Source of the DNA: Hypomesus transpacificus
Taxonomy: Eukaryota; Chordata; Actinopteri; Osmeriformes; Osmeridae
Direction of reading: 5' to 3'
Assembly (NCBI RefSeq): GCF_021917145.1
Contig: NC_061073.1
Span: 4,742,550-4,806,549 of the forward strand
DNA length: 64,000 nucleotides
Under the pieces are notes generated by a model, which saw only the letters and a program-made list of their open reading frames with translations, was not told the origin of the DNA and made no database searches. Numbering within the stretch: position 1 is the stretch's first letter; each line of letters opens with the position of its first letter. The translations under genes and the position numbers were made by a program. Of this stretch, positions 1 to 12,890 are shown piece after piece.

Positions 1-1696
1 TTTAAATGTTTATTGGACAGATGATAGCTCGTAATTCTGAATAACTGACACCATAATTGAGAAATATTTGCGAATTGATAAGAGTGGATCATATGTGATC
101 TACAATGTGCAGTATTACAGCTGTGCAAGGGGCCCGGTCAGATTGCCTTAAGGGGCACGGTCAGGTTGTCTCACTTTTACGGTGAGATCGAGGACGGGCC
201 CCCTTTCGCCACGGGCCCTAGTGCAGCTGCACTCCTTGCACTCCCTACAGTTACGCCACTGCCTCCTACCAAACATCAGTTAAATCTTACTATATATTTT
301 TGGTACACTTTGGGCAGAGTAACATATTAACCATGACAATATCAGACATAAGTAACAGTAGTTTGGACAGCTAACGTTTGTTCATTGCAGTCCTTAACAA
401 ATGTGGTATTTGAATGAATTAGATTGAACACTTACAATTGGTAGCGTACAGGACTCCATCTGCTAATACCCAAGTGACTCACTGTGGTAGAAAGTCTGAA
501 GGATTAATGCATAATATAAACTAGATTACTTGTTCACTAGGTTAGATATCATTCAAATACGTATTTATTATCGATCAAACAATTGAACACAGAAACAACC
601 ATCTTAACACACAAACAACAGGCAATACACAAAACCATCTGGCCATAAATCAGATGGGATCAAAAGTAGCACACGCCCCAACAGCGTCTCCCAGGTTCTG
701 ATGCCTAAGCTATCTTCAGCTTTGATATTGAGTTCCCCCACAATAGACTGGTCACCATCTCAGGTGACCAACCTCATGTCTGGTTCCCTCCATGTCTGTC
801 TTCACTGAGGTAAGAGGTGTCACCTGCTTGCTAACTCTTCCCCTGCATAGATCAACCAGCTTGTCCTCCTGACCAAGAAAACACATTCCACAAGTGATGG
901 CACAGTATATCACTAACTTCAACAAACCTTATAATATAATACAGTGAAGCAGTATATGGTTAAACATTACTTTTCTAAACCTAATTGAATATATGAAACA
1001 ATTCCATCACACACCCACTTACAGGACATAAAATAGATGATTTCAACTGTCAATAAGGTTGTAAGGACCACACAATTGAAAACATTGCTGTTCCTCTGTA
1101 TCTCACCACATAGATTCAGGTCCATTTACAAAATAATAAGTAAAAGCTTTTTAACTTAGTAACTTTTCTCAAAGAAACAATTTTAATGTAATAGTATCAT
1201 TGAAGATCTAACTTCAGATTTCCAGCGTGACAACTCTCCTCTTCAATCTAACCCTGCATTCCTGTGGCTCCAACTCTAAACCTAATTGGAAACCTGGCAT
1301 CATTTACCGATCATTATAGACCAGCATGTGGTGGGCAGAATTTCCCCATCAAGTCACAGATAACCACTTAGACTGTGAATATACGATCTCCTCCTACGGC
1401 TGATTCTCTCCTCCAGGAGCCTGTGGATGGGATGAGCAGTGGCCTCCAACACAATAATCAATCCTTTTGCATAACGTACCAACCTCAAACCTCAGTTGGA
1501 GCTCCAACTTTGCATTGTGAATTACAGACCAGAGGTTGGTTGTCCTTGCAGTACTGGGTAAGAAGACCCATGCACCTGTGGTGGCCAGGCCACAAAATAG
1601 GGTGAGGTTCATAAAGCCAACCTCAATGTCCTTCAGTTGCCTTTTCACTTCAGAAGAACATAGACAGAGCATCAGACATGATGATTCTTCGCCCAC
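1..1696 (-). other. tmem263 3' UTR / downstream flank, no other gene seen
   Basis: AT-rich sequence downstream of the tmem263 stop. On the minus strand, AATAAA signals occur at 564-569 and at 9-14, so a 3' UTR of 1.1 to 1.7 kb is possible. About 124-268 resembles an interspersed-repeat fragment. The first 100 codons after the TAA are open in the tmem263 frame (see findings). No conserved protein was recognised. Confidence 0.5.
124..268. repeat. Likely interspersed-repeat fragment
   Basis: A GC-richer island in AT-rich DNA, with two copies of a ggtcag-containing motif and, on the minus strand, a stretch beginning GGCAGTGGCGTAACTGTAGG. That wording resembles widespread fish repeat families. 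Assignment is from pattern memory only; family unknown. Confidence 0.4.
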
Positions 1697-2169
<473 letters not shown>

Positions 2170-5100
2170 CTCTCTAGAGAAGGGAAGGGCAGAACAAACA
2201 AGTTACACCCAATGACAACAGATCATATTCGTAACTCAACTTTCCGAGTCGAGTTTGAGAAGAGAAAAACAAGGAACAGGAATGCCCGAGTTTGGGCGTT
2301 TGATTGTTTTCTGACAACCCAAAACTAGGCCGACCCGTATGGTCAAACACTGAGAATTCAGAGGTCAGCCAGGGCTGTTTTGTTTTCACAACTAAGATAG
2401 ACCTTACAATGCATTCTATGTTCTGTTGTCAACTGTGTAAATTCAAAAAGATATGACTTACAGCAAACTAAATGTTCTGATAAGGGACCAGGCCTTACCA
2501 GTTCTCTAGCTGTAACACACTGTCTAAATACAGAAGACAAGCTATTTCTCAAGAAATAGCTAATATAATTTTAACAATTGAATTAGACTTTTTTATGACA
2601 TTCAGTCTCAAGTCATAATTACACATGGCTGTGTTGCACTTGCACAACAACAGTTTAAACTGGTCAACACAGCCTACATGACTCACTTGTACACAAGTGT
2701 ACTTGTGGCAGGTGACAAAGACCTCACAATCAAGTCTCTTTACACGAAGTGCTGTTTCATCTTATGCAAACTTTGCTCTCTACATGGCTCTGCATGTTGC
2801 CTCATATCAAGGATACACCATCCCACATCATCCTGTTCAAGCTGACATATTTAAGCCTGTGTCAAAAAAGAAGCAGCTTGGCTGAGATACTTTAATTTAT
2901 TCAAGTTAAATACACTATTGATACACTTTATTAATCCCAAAGGAAATTATATTTGAATTCAACCATATAAATTAAAATAGATGTCTAATGTTAAAAACAA
3001 CCAATATCTTAGAATGAAACCACACCAACCTACATTTGGCCGAACAAATAGTGACCCAATACGAGAAACATTGTATCATATATAGCCTAGATTATTGTAA
3101 ATATCCCTGAAGTTATATCCAAGTCCATCAAGTAGCCCATTTTAAAATACATTAACTTCAAAGCAACTGGCTACTGACGTGGCATATGACTAAAGCTTCT
3201 TCTGTTTGAGATGTAGGCTGTCAAAAAATGTATGTCTACAACAAAGTCAGGGCAGATATGAAGCTAAATGTGAAACTAGCTACATTGTTTAAAGTGATTA
3301 ACACTATAGCTAATGTAGGCCTGGTTGATACATCAAAGCAAACAAGTCATGTTGTTATCTACCAACTCGCTCAGTAACGCATTCCTACATCAACTTTGGC
3401 GCTACGCTTTACTGGAAATAACACATTCAAAACTGAATATCACTTGTATCCAGCTAAATGTTGAAAGGGCCGAAGAACAGCTAACGCCAGTCGATCCTTG
3501 ACATTATTTGGGGTCATATCACTTGTAATGTCGTTATAGCCTAGCTAGCTGACACTTGGATTGGACAAAAGTGTCATACTATTTTCCTATTCCCTTGATT
3601 AACTTTAAAAAATCAATCCATCGATAGTTTTAAAATAAATAGTGTTTTTGTATGCTTACCTCGATGTCACAAGCCAAATTTACCAGAGAAACGAATCTTA
3701 CTTGAACTGTACTGTCGCCAGCATGCAACGCGAAAAAGCAACTTTTAAGGCTGCGTTCGATTCCAGAAAGTTCCCCTCCTACCTCTTGTTCACTTCACGC
3801 TCCACTTCGCAACCCTCTCTGCAGACCAAACACACGCGGGGTTCTACATTAGTGACTTTTACTCACTCAGCGTTCACAATCTTTTACATTAGTTGTTTAA
3901 TTTGTTTTAATAGCACGTTTTATTGGAAACAAACCCAAATACTGTTCACCGAAGAGGAAAAAACGTAATCACACCAACATCAGGCAGTGTAATTGACTAA
4001 TTATGAGAATGTGTAATTTTATTTCTGGCGGGAGAGAACTATCCGGGTTCCAAATCGGACAAGAGTTCTACCGCTCTGTGTTTGTGGCGATCTCACATGG
4101 TTTGACGACTAGGATGTGCCAAGTGCAACAATTTCCGCTTGTTATCGGATTGGTTGTCAGTCATATTACACTAACCGTTGGTTTTAACATCTGAAACATC
4201 GTAGTCGTGTTAAGTAGGGTTAAGGATACATCGGTTGAATAGAAATGGCACGAAAGAGTCAATTTCGGGAAATCGAAGGGTTTATGTCATTGTTTTTCCG
4301 CACTGAGGCTTGCTAGCTATAGCTACCTCTTTTGAGGGGATGCAGCTCAAATCGTTGCGACGGGACTAGGATTAGAAACACAAATTATTTCGGTGGCAGT
4401 TAACAGAACGTACAAATGTCGTGGTGGGTAGCTGCTTTGTCTACTCACATCTTTGGTTAGATGTTTATGTACAATTTTCCGGGAGGTGCGACTGTGCTTT
4501 TAGGATACTGTCCTTCCATTGGCTCGAGTCCCACCAGCATTTTAAATTTGCGCCTTCGAGATACACAGGTAAATCCATACATTGTTTTCTTTAAACAAGT
4601 TTTTGTATGAAACAAAGGGGAAAAGTTGGAACAAAATGTGTGGCGAACTTGACTTTAGTTTGCTGCATCCGTTCCTAGTCGTTCCTCTTGGTTGGTAAAC
4701 GTCTTGTTTCTCGTCATCTCGAGAAAACCTGTCATCTCTAAATAACAAACGCCTATTGAAAACGTTATTTTCCCGAGACAATGACATAACTCTAGATCTT
4801 GAGAAAACAAAGGCTATTAAATAGCCTAACTCAGAGGAGCCGGATAATAGGCTATTGGTCACCGTGTCACATATCTTTTCCATCAAGACCTGGCACAGGC
4901 TGAAATAGCTTTTGAACAGATTTTGACCAGACATCCCCAATATATATTATGATTACGGCCCTGCTGTACCCAACCCAAACACACTCCACTAACACTCAAT
5001 TGTAACCACACATTCTCCACGCCTAACCCATAGCCATATTCATCTCTGTATGGCTCGGGGTAACATCTTGCTACTAGTAGAAAACACATTTGTTACTTCC

Positions 5101-5519
5101 AGATGATTTGAGATGACAAATTAACTCGCTATTAAGGGAAAACTGAGTAGGCTAAATACACATGTGTGAATGAATGGCACTTATATCACATGATAATCGG
5201 GCTGATTTTGGGCCGATTTTCCCCTTCGGACAATCCTAGGTAATGTCCCGATTATCTTGATTGTTCTACAGATTATTTGAGCAAAACGGTTAAATCCATG
5301 ATTTTTTTGTCCTCATGTTTGTGGGCTCTCACATTTTTTTAAATCTTATAAGATTAAAACAATATTTGTGTGTACCCAGCATTCCAGTACATCCCATCAA
5401 ATTTTTTTCCATCATCCAAGAAGTTTGACTTAATTTATTTTTCTTGCCCTAAAAGCCGTTAGATGGCGATGTTGACCTCTGTTTAATTATCAATGTAGTT
5501 AAACTCTGTCTTACTTCAG

Positions 5520-5640
5520 TGCAGTGTTGCCAATTGAGCGATTTTGTCGCTAGATTGAGTGACTTTTCATCTTCCTTTGCGACGAAAAATCTATAGTGAA
5601 AGTGACAAATCTGGCAAATGCCCCCTACATTGGCAATCTC
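5520..5640. repeat. Probable degenerate interspersed repeat
   Basis: Sequence of the type 'gtgttgccaattgagcgatt...gtcgctag' with recurring gcgac/gtcgc words. This wording recurs as a dispersed repeat in fish genomes. No target-site duplication is visible. Low-confidence pattern recognition. Confidence 0.35.
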
Positions 5641-6533
5641 CGTTTTCGATGTTGAGCAGCAGCAAAATAACCTTAACTAATTTGTGAATTACGTCACATT
5701 TGCCTCTTCTTGAGTTACTTACCACCAATAACGATAAAAAAAAACACATTAGCAAAGATTAATTTGAATAAAGACCAGGATTGATGAGTTTATTAACCAT
5801 AGTGGTTTAACACAAAAGAGGTTTTGGTGTTTACGTACACTTTAAAATAGAAGATAACCACAGTGATCTTTATTAATTCCCTCTCTTCTATAGGACTGGA
5901 GAGTCATTACTTGCAGTCGTTTGTGTTGACTTGGAAATCCCAGTTTGCTTACTAGGCAACTAGACTCAAGTCAAGCAACATCCACCCTCCCTCTCAGACA
6001 AATAATACCCCCAGCACAAATTACCTGCTTTGTGTCAATTGAGAGTCCAACAAATGATGCAGCACTAAGTGATGTATCATTAGTGGACATGGGCGGGTAA
6101 GGAGAATAGACTGTTCGTCCTCCAGACATGTTGAAGAGGTCTCAAGGTCACCATGGTGACCATCCTGCTGACACCAACCCCTAGGGGGCAACAGAGATCA
6201 GAAGGCCAGATGAACACCATGGCAATTAAGAGAGTTATTCAGTTTTTCACTTGCTATTTTAACTATTTCTTGTCACCCTCGTAATTGTGTCTGGAAATAA
6301 TGAGGACAATTCTCCATCCAGCCAAGGAGAAAGAGACCGTTCTTAAAAACTCAGGAGTTGTATTTGTTTCCAGACTGGTCAAAACCTTGAGGTTCAACAT
6401 TCAGCTTGGCCTCAAGGTTGGCTGGACGGACCTGCTGTTTGCCACGGCCCAAGCTGGGTGACGGTTGGGGTGAAGAGAGAGCCATTGTGACTGTGTTCCT
6501 CAGAGCTCTAATTAGATTACTGTAACCCTGATG

Positions 6534-6644
6534 GGGGGGGGGGGGGCATCACTCCTGGTGGTCCTGATGGGGGGGGGGGGGGGGGGGGGGGTAGAAGGGG
6601 CTTTGTCACAGGGGGGCAGACTGCGTGAGGGGGGGGGGGGGGTA
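6534..6644. repeat. Cluster of poly-G tracts
   Basis: Three runs of 12-20 G within about 110 bp, separated by short tggtcctgat- and gtagaagg-type spacers. Simple-sequence DNA with G-quadruplex potential; no coding role. Confidence 0.8.
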
Positions 6645-8738
6645 GGACCCTCATCTGTAAAGCCCCACCAGGAGGAGGGCTCTCAAAATCCCCTTTAAAG
6701 CTTTTTGTTATTTATACAAGGATTTATCTGTCATTAAAGAACAAGCGTGGGATCAGAGCGGTATCCAGTGGTGCCATTATACAGGAGATAACAGCAGAAC
6801 CTTGCTATTATGATAACTTTTTCAACCTGCACTGTGGACATGGACATTTAAATTCAATTACATTTCATTTGACCAGGTCCCTTGAATTCAGAGAATAGTC
6901 AGCCAGTGTAATTATAGTTCCTCAGTCAGCATTGAGTTGTCAGCCTTACTAACAGGCTACATAGCACAGACAGGCATAGTCAGGCTGACTATAAAGTATG
7001 CTGGAATGGATTCTGGATGAGTTATGTTTGTAATGAAGTTGGATCCAGCTTGGGTGATGGAATTTAAGTCCATTAAGACACTCCTCTCTGTGGGGCTGAT
7101 TTATAGTGGCGAGTCCTGTCACCCTGCCAGCCCCTGGCCCCTGGACACACTTGTTTCCCCCCGCTGCATGACATCCAGTCACCTCCTAAACACACTGATG
7201 CTGCCCTTCTTGTTCAGTTCTGATTCAGAGAAAATGACTTGGAAGTTGTTTCTGCCTGTCAACAGGCCTGGTGGTGTCCAAATGGAGGTTCGGTCAGGAC
7301 TGGCCTGGAGCATGAGGCTAATAACCAGACCAGTGATTTATTGCTGCTATCTCAACAGGCTTTCTGGGGGAGTCAAGACAAACTTGTGGGCTCCAGGTCT
7401 TCTTGGAGTAGGCTAAACCCCAAGTAAATAAGCTTGGACAGCTTAAGACTTTTTTTTTGTCAAATAAAGCTGAAGGTGCTTCTAGTTTGTGGGTCGGTTT
7501 GTGGGTATTCCTTATTAGTTGGGTCTTTCCTTCAGAGCCTCGAGCTAACTGACTTATTGCCATTTAGATGTTCTAGCTACACACAGCACTGCTCCCCACC
7601 CCTTGCGGGAGCGTATGTGTTTTTATTCCATGTGTGTAGTGTTAGTGACTCCACCCCCCCCCCCCACACACACACACACACACACATACACACATACACA
7701 AGCCGATAAGGAGCTCCAGTTTAAAGCGGGCCTTATCTGCCGGACCCTGATGCCAGTCTTGTTTTATTGGTTGTCACTCTTTTGTGTCCTTTTCACCTCT
7801 CTCTCCCAGATCCCTCTCACTCCCTCCCTCATGGAAGTTGTCTGAAGACCCAGAGAAGCTTTGGGAAATCCCCCCCCCCCCTCCCCGCTTCATTCCTCCC
7901 TCTCTCTTCCCCTCCTCCTCCTGTCCTTTATTGAATCCTGTCTTCATACCATTTATCCCTGCCTCCTCTCTCCCTTTATCCTCAGTCCAAGGCAGGGGGG
8001 TCATCCTCTTTTCTCTCCCAGCTGGGTTTGTTGACACACGGTCAATCTAGACTTCTCTTTCACCCTGCCAACCATCTTCTTTTTAACTGTGCCCCCCCCC
8101 CCCCCCATGCCCTCAACAGTAAAGCGGCCACAGCTGTGGACTGTATTAGCATAGCTGCCGAGAGAGAGAGAGGGTGTGAATGGAGCGGGGGGGGTAAATA
8201 TATTACAGCCTTTGGCTTTTGTTCGAACGGTGACAGTTTTAAAACATTGCCGGGGCAAAGAAAAGAGTCACAAAAGGAGTGCTGCTATGATTTTATTGTA
8301 AATGCTTTTTAAATATGGGTCAGAGAGTAAGCTGGATGGGGAGGGCGGGGGGGGGGGGGGGTAGTCGAACATGAAGAAGCGTCAAAAGTCACAGGAGTGG
8401 GAATAGTCGACCTCTACTGTTTAATCATGGCTTGTTTATGTTGTTTCCACTTTGTTTTTGCCATTACTTAAATATACAAGTAAGAATAGGAAAATATTAC
8501 TTTTGATGTTCTGATTAACACCCTAGTAATATTTGTGAACATGTCAAATATTATTTAGACTGGACCCAGGTACTAACCTAACCCTACAATTACAGACACA
8601 GTCCAATAAATTTACATCGTTTGATTTCTCTCAATTACTGAAATGGACCCAATGGATCTGTCCAACTTGTGTCAAAGCAAAGAAGTGCACCCCAATTAAA
8701 AATACGTAATATATTTTATATGCAAACCAGGCAGAGTA

Positions 8739-11107
8739 ATGAGCAAGCCCAGGCCTCGCTGGGACAAGCAGGCATCCCAGCCTGTCGGGACCCGGGTTAC
8801 CCGCAGCTCCACCACCAAAGCCAGCGAGACGCAACTACTTCAGCCCCAGGCTTCAGGGCCTAGCCCCGACCGTGTCCAGCCAAGGAAACAGACTGACTCC
8901 GTTCTGGCCCAGGGCCTCAGTCAGATGACTATGAGTGGACAGGAAGCTCATCCAGCAAGGTAATAATACGTTAAATACTGCACTGGGATGAGTGTTTTCT
9001 GCACAAATTAACATCTAGACAGTCAAGAGGCATCGTAGTAAGACATCCAAGCCGACCCAATGACCACTGTTTTGATTGATTCAGGAAGGGGAGGCCTTTT
9101 AAGACCAGCAGCAGCAATAGCGGCAGTCCCCCAGCCCAGGAGGATCAGTCCCTGGGGTCGAAACAGCGGACGCATGCCCCTAGAGAGGGTCTGGCTACTG
9201 TGGCACGGCTGGTGAAGCTGGGCCGCTGCAAGAACGTGGTGGTGGTGGCTGGGGCTGGGATCAGCACGCCCAGCGGCATACCGGACTTCAGGTGGGTGGG
9301 GGCGTCGCTCTGCTCGTTTACACCTTACATGAAAACAAACACACACGTCCAGCAGTCACACATCTGCAGTCAGCCTCCATCCTTCCCTCCCTCTCTTCTC
9401 TCCGACCCCCACCCCGTGGACCAGAACCCCAGGAACCGGGCTGTACTCCAACCTCAAAAAGTATAGCATCCCTTACCCGGAGGCCATCTTCAACATCGAC
9501 TACTTCTCCGAGGACCCCCGTCCCTTCTTCTCCCTGGCCAAGGAGCTGTACCCCGGCTGCCACCGGCCCAACTACATCCACTACTTCATCCGCGTGCTGC
9601 ACCACAAGGGCATACTCCTCCGCATGTACACGCAAAACATCGACGGCCTGGAGACAGGTGATCTCAGAGGAACGCGGGCACCATTATTGGCCTGTTTTTG
9701 GACTCCTTATTTCGGGGTGTGACCATTTATTTTCTGACGCTTCGCAGTGTGCGGAATCCCAGACGACAAGCTGGTGGAGGCTCATGGGAGTTTTGCCACC
9801 GCTTCCTGTCACCTGTGCTACACTCCGTTCCCTGCCGAGGAAGCCAAGGTACTGGCCAGAGGGTGCCGCCAGTGGAAATAATTCTCCTTGTCTTGGTGAG
9901 CCTGTCCTCACGTTTTCTCCCTCCTCCCTATCCTTCCTCCCTCTCTCTCTCAACCACCTCCCTCTCCCCACCACCTCTCTCCTCCCCCTCTCCACCACCT
10001 CCCTCTCCCCACCACCTCTCTCCTCCCCCTCTCCACCACCTCCCTCCCCATCTTTCAGAGCACCATCATGAGTGACCAGGTCCCCATCTGCACGTTCTGT
10101 GCGGGCACGGTCAAGCCTGATGTTGTGTTCTTCGGAGAGGACCTCCCCCAGAAGTACTTCCAGCACGCAGCAGACTTCCCCAAAGCTGACCTCCTCATCG
10201 TCATGGGAACGTCACTACAGGTAATGAACTCCTTCCTGTAACCGGAGCTAGAATAAAGAGCTGATACTGACACATAAGGGGGCACAAGAAACGGAACTAC
10301 TTCCTGAACAGTTAGGAACGGGAATTAGAGAGTTGGAAATGATCCTCTTCCAACCCAGATGTAAAGATACAGAACGACAGTTTTATTTTTGGTAGGTTTT
10401 TCAGTCGCACATCACATTGACATAACTGATAACGTGCTGTCCTGCTGGTCCCTCGGCTCCAGATTGAGCCATTCGCCAGCTTGGTGAACACGGTCAGGCC
10501 CGGAGTCCCTCGCCTGCTACTGAACCGCGACGCAGTGGGCCCCTTCCTGAAGACGCCACTGCGGCGTGGAGATCACATGCAGCTGGGCGACCTGGCGGAC
10601 ACAGTGAGGACCCTCGCTGACATGCTGGGCTGGCACTCCGACGTGGCCAGGCTGATGAGGGAGCAGGAGGACGGGGTAGGTGGGTTAAGGCTAGCACCTG
10701 GGACTGCCACTGCATGATCGTAATAGCAGTGCTTGACTCATTCCGTCATTTTACAGAAATGAATTAGTACTTTTTGTGGCCCACCTGTGTTGATTCAAAC
10801 AAAGCTCAACTTTTGAATTTGAAACATTTGAGTGACTGTCCCAGTGTATGACACAGAGTACCCGTTAGCAGCACAGTCGTTTGATGTTGACGGTTTTGTG
10901 TTTCGTCAGGCCTCCAGTGGCATGATGGTGAGTTCTCTGTCAGGGGACCAGAGGAGGGCCAGGGGGCTGGGGAGGAGGGGGGCCACTGAGCCCTGGGGCA
11001 GGCGGCCCCCCAAGTCCAGGCCGGGGGTCCCAGCGTCCCCCAGTGGCAGCAGCGAGGAGGGCGACTCGGACAGCAAGAGCACAGTGTCGTCCAGTCCAAG
11101 CAATTGA
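8739..11107 (+). CDS. sirt3: SIRT3-type NAD-dependent protein deacylase (7 exons)
   Basis: Seven exons on the plus strand (8,739-8,959; 9,085-9,291; 9,425-9,657; 9,748-9,848; 10,059-10,220; 10,463-10,675; 10,910-11,107) join in phase to 444 residues ending in TGA at 11,105-11,107. Class I sirtuin motifs, in order: GAGIST (130-135) and GIPDF for NAD+; [28 protein letters not shown] (212-219); VEAHG with catalytic His about 233; zinc cysteines C241/C244 and C265/C268; [23 protein letters not shown]. Wording such as [13 protein letters not shown] and KPDVVFFGE matches SIRT3 better than SIRT2. Family role: NAD+-dependent lysine deacylation, for SIRT3 in mitochondria. The N-terminus is rich in Arg/Lys/Ser/Thr, compatible with a targeting peptide. 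An AG at 8,729-8,730 just before this ATG means an upstream exon could exist. The last exon adds a 65-residue basic/Ser-rich tail absent from human SIRT3. It is convergent with ric8b. It may be a SIRT3 paralogue rather than the strict orthologue. Confidence 0.9.
9951..10041 (+). repeat. 41-bp pyrimidine repeat before the sirtuin exon 5 acceptor
   Basis: A unit of 41 bp (accacctccctctcccc... plus ...ctctctcctcccc) is present just over twice. It makes up most of the polypyrimidine tract ahead of the ctttcag acceptor at 10,053-10,058. Confidence 0.8.
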
Positions 11108-12890
11108 CACACAGCCCCCCTCCTTTCCTCTAGGAATATTCAAAGATGACATCATTGGTATGCTGGGGGAAGGAAATACCTGTTTGCCTTTTAACAAAGG
11201 GCCTATGTGTATGGTGTGATGTAGGACAGTATAGTGCAGTTTGCCAGTTCATCTGGTCAGCGTGGACTACATGCTTGAACCCACTATGCAGTTGCTCTCA
11301 AGGTTGGACATATGAATACTATTGTATCCCTGTTTTATACTGTAAAAAATATGCTATTTAATAATAAAAGTATGACTCAAATTTGATTGCAGATTACATT
11401 TTCTTTTCCATGTAGTACTTGAAGTGAAATTGTTGTGACCACTCCCAGCTGAAATAGAAATGCTAACATTAAGTAGCAGTTTTTATTAACATTGCAATAG
11501 AGAAGCTTCACTCCACATATAAAAACAATCATTTCCTTAATATCCTGGTGTCAGAGAGAAGAAAAAAAAACTATACAAAAAGAATCTAAAAGATTGTTCT
11601 CCTTCAGTGTTAGGGACATTCACCATTTAGCTCAACATGCAGTCTGTGTGCCACTTGGCTAATCTGATTAACAATACAAAAACATTGGGAGAATTCATGT
11701 TTTCTGTCAAAGGTCAGGTGAGCAGGAAAGTGGTCATTCATTGGATTGGGTCACCCTGCTTTTCAGTTTCTCAGTGAGGTGTGTAGTGTGAATCGACACA
11801 ATAGTGCAAATAAATAAAGGATTCCATTTCTCATAAAGTAGTCATTTAGACAAAGTCCTTGAATGTTACTTGGCAAAAAAGGTAATTCTATTAACATGCC
11901 AGTTATAGAGAATATATGGGACACACAGGACCATTCCAATACTGCACCAACCACACCTTACAGCTTGATCATGAAGCCCTACTCATACAAAGAAATAAAC
12001 ATTTGAAAGAATGTAACTTTTATGTATATATATATACTAGTAGACCACATATAGAAAATCAATTGAGTCTCAAAATAGAAAAAAGCACACAGATTTCAGA
12101 GCAACAATTTAAAGACCGTGCAGAATTGGCAGAGGAAAGGTAGAAAAGTCTATTTCTTCATTTAAATACGTCTCATGAGTTCTTAATCCGGTAAGGCAGA
12201 AACCATCCCAATCCTGGTCAGCAACAAGCTTCGATCCGGCCCTGTCCGGATCCTGGATGTGCTTGTGTGATTGTGCCGGCCCGATGCTTGTGAATTTAAA
12301 TAGGATGATAATCAACACTGTAAAGATCTAATTATCTTAACAACTACTTGTGAGGTTCAGGGCTCTGAGACCTAAACACTTATTCATTCAGCCCTATAAA
12401 AGCATTCACTACAATGGAGTGGTTTGGGTACACATAGCTGGTAGCTTCTTCCTATCCATACTAGCATATGTAATTGGATTATTTCAACATGACAGGGCAC
12501 TCACTTGAAAAAAGACAACAAATAAACCTTGGATGTGGAATGAGTGATTTCTTATTCTAACTGCAATTTTAATTTGGTCAAACTCCAGGCTATTTTTGGT
12601 TCTGTGAGTCTATTTTGACAGAATAAATTCCAGTCTGATAAAACAGCTACCTTCCATTGTGTCAAATGAGAGAGGTGTGATCGGAGAAGTACATCAAAAC
12701 AAGGCAACATAGAAAAAAGAGAAGAAAAAAGAATGAACTGATGGTAACAAAGCCTGCTTCTTGTATTTTAAATGGAGCCTTGAGATTGGTCCATCTGGTG
12801 TTGTCCTGGGCGGGACCAGGGCTCAGAGGTGTCTGAAACCCTCAGGTGTGTGTGTGTGTGTGTTGGGGTAAGGGGGGGGGGGGCACAGTC
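11108..12890. other. Convergent 3' region of the sirtuin and ric8b
   Basis: AT-rich sequence between two converging genes. It holds a plus-strand AATAAA at 11,363-11,368 for the sirtuin and a minus-strand AATAAA at 11,482-11,487 that could end ric8b. If both are used, the transcripts end within about 120 bp of each other and the rest is ric8b 3' UTR. No coding exon recognised. Confidence 0.5.
11363..11368 (+). promoter_or_regulatory. Candidate polyadenylation signal for the sirtuin gene
   Basis: AATAAA about 256 bp after the TGA, followed by T-rich sequence. First canonical signal downstream of the stop that I noticed. Confidence 0.6.

Larger units (their letters stand above)
2170..8738. other. 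Intergenic region between tmem263 and the sirtuin gene
   Basis: About 6.5 kb with no recognisable coding exon. It must hold the tmem263 promoter and probably a non-coding first exon. It contains poly-G tracts (6,534-6,546, 6,571-6,590, 6,630-6,642, 8,348-8,362), CA repeats around 7,660-7,695, poly-C near 7,870 and 8,093-8,106, and a probable repeat remnant at 5,520-5,640. Short ORFs here, such as one at 7,024-7,416, show no family resemblance or codon pattern I would trust. Confidence 0.6.

Noticed and set aside
7024..7416. 130-aa plus-strand ORF as a gene
   Set aside because: No recognisable family, no splice or UTR context, and overlapping ORFs of similar length on both strands.
9292..10071. 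259-aa plus-strand ORF
   Set aside because: A frame-shifted reading across sirtuin exons and pyrimidine-rich introns; low-complexity Pro/Ser product.
8739..11107. sirt2 as the identity
   Set aside because: The core wording ([32 protein letters not shown]) and linkage to a ric8 gene fit SIRT3; only the tail is SIRT2-like in composition.
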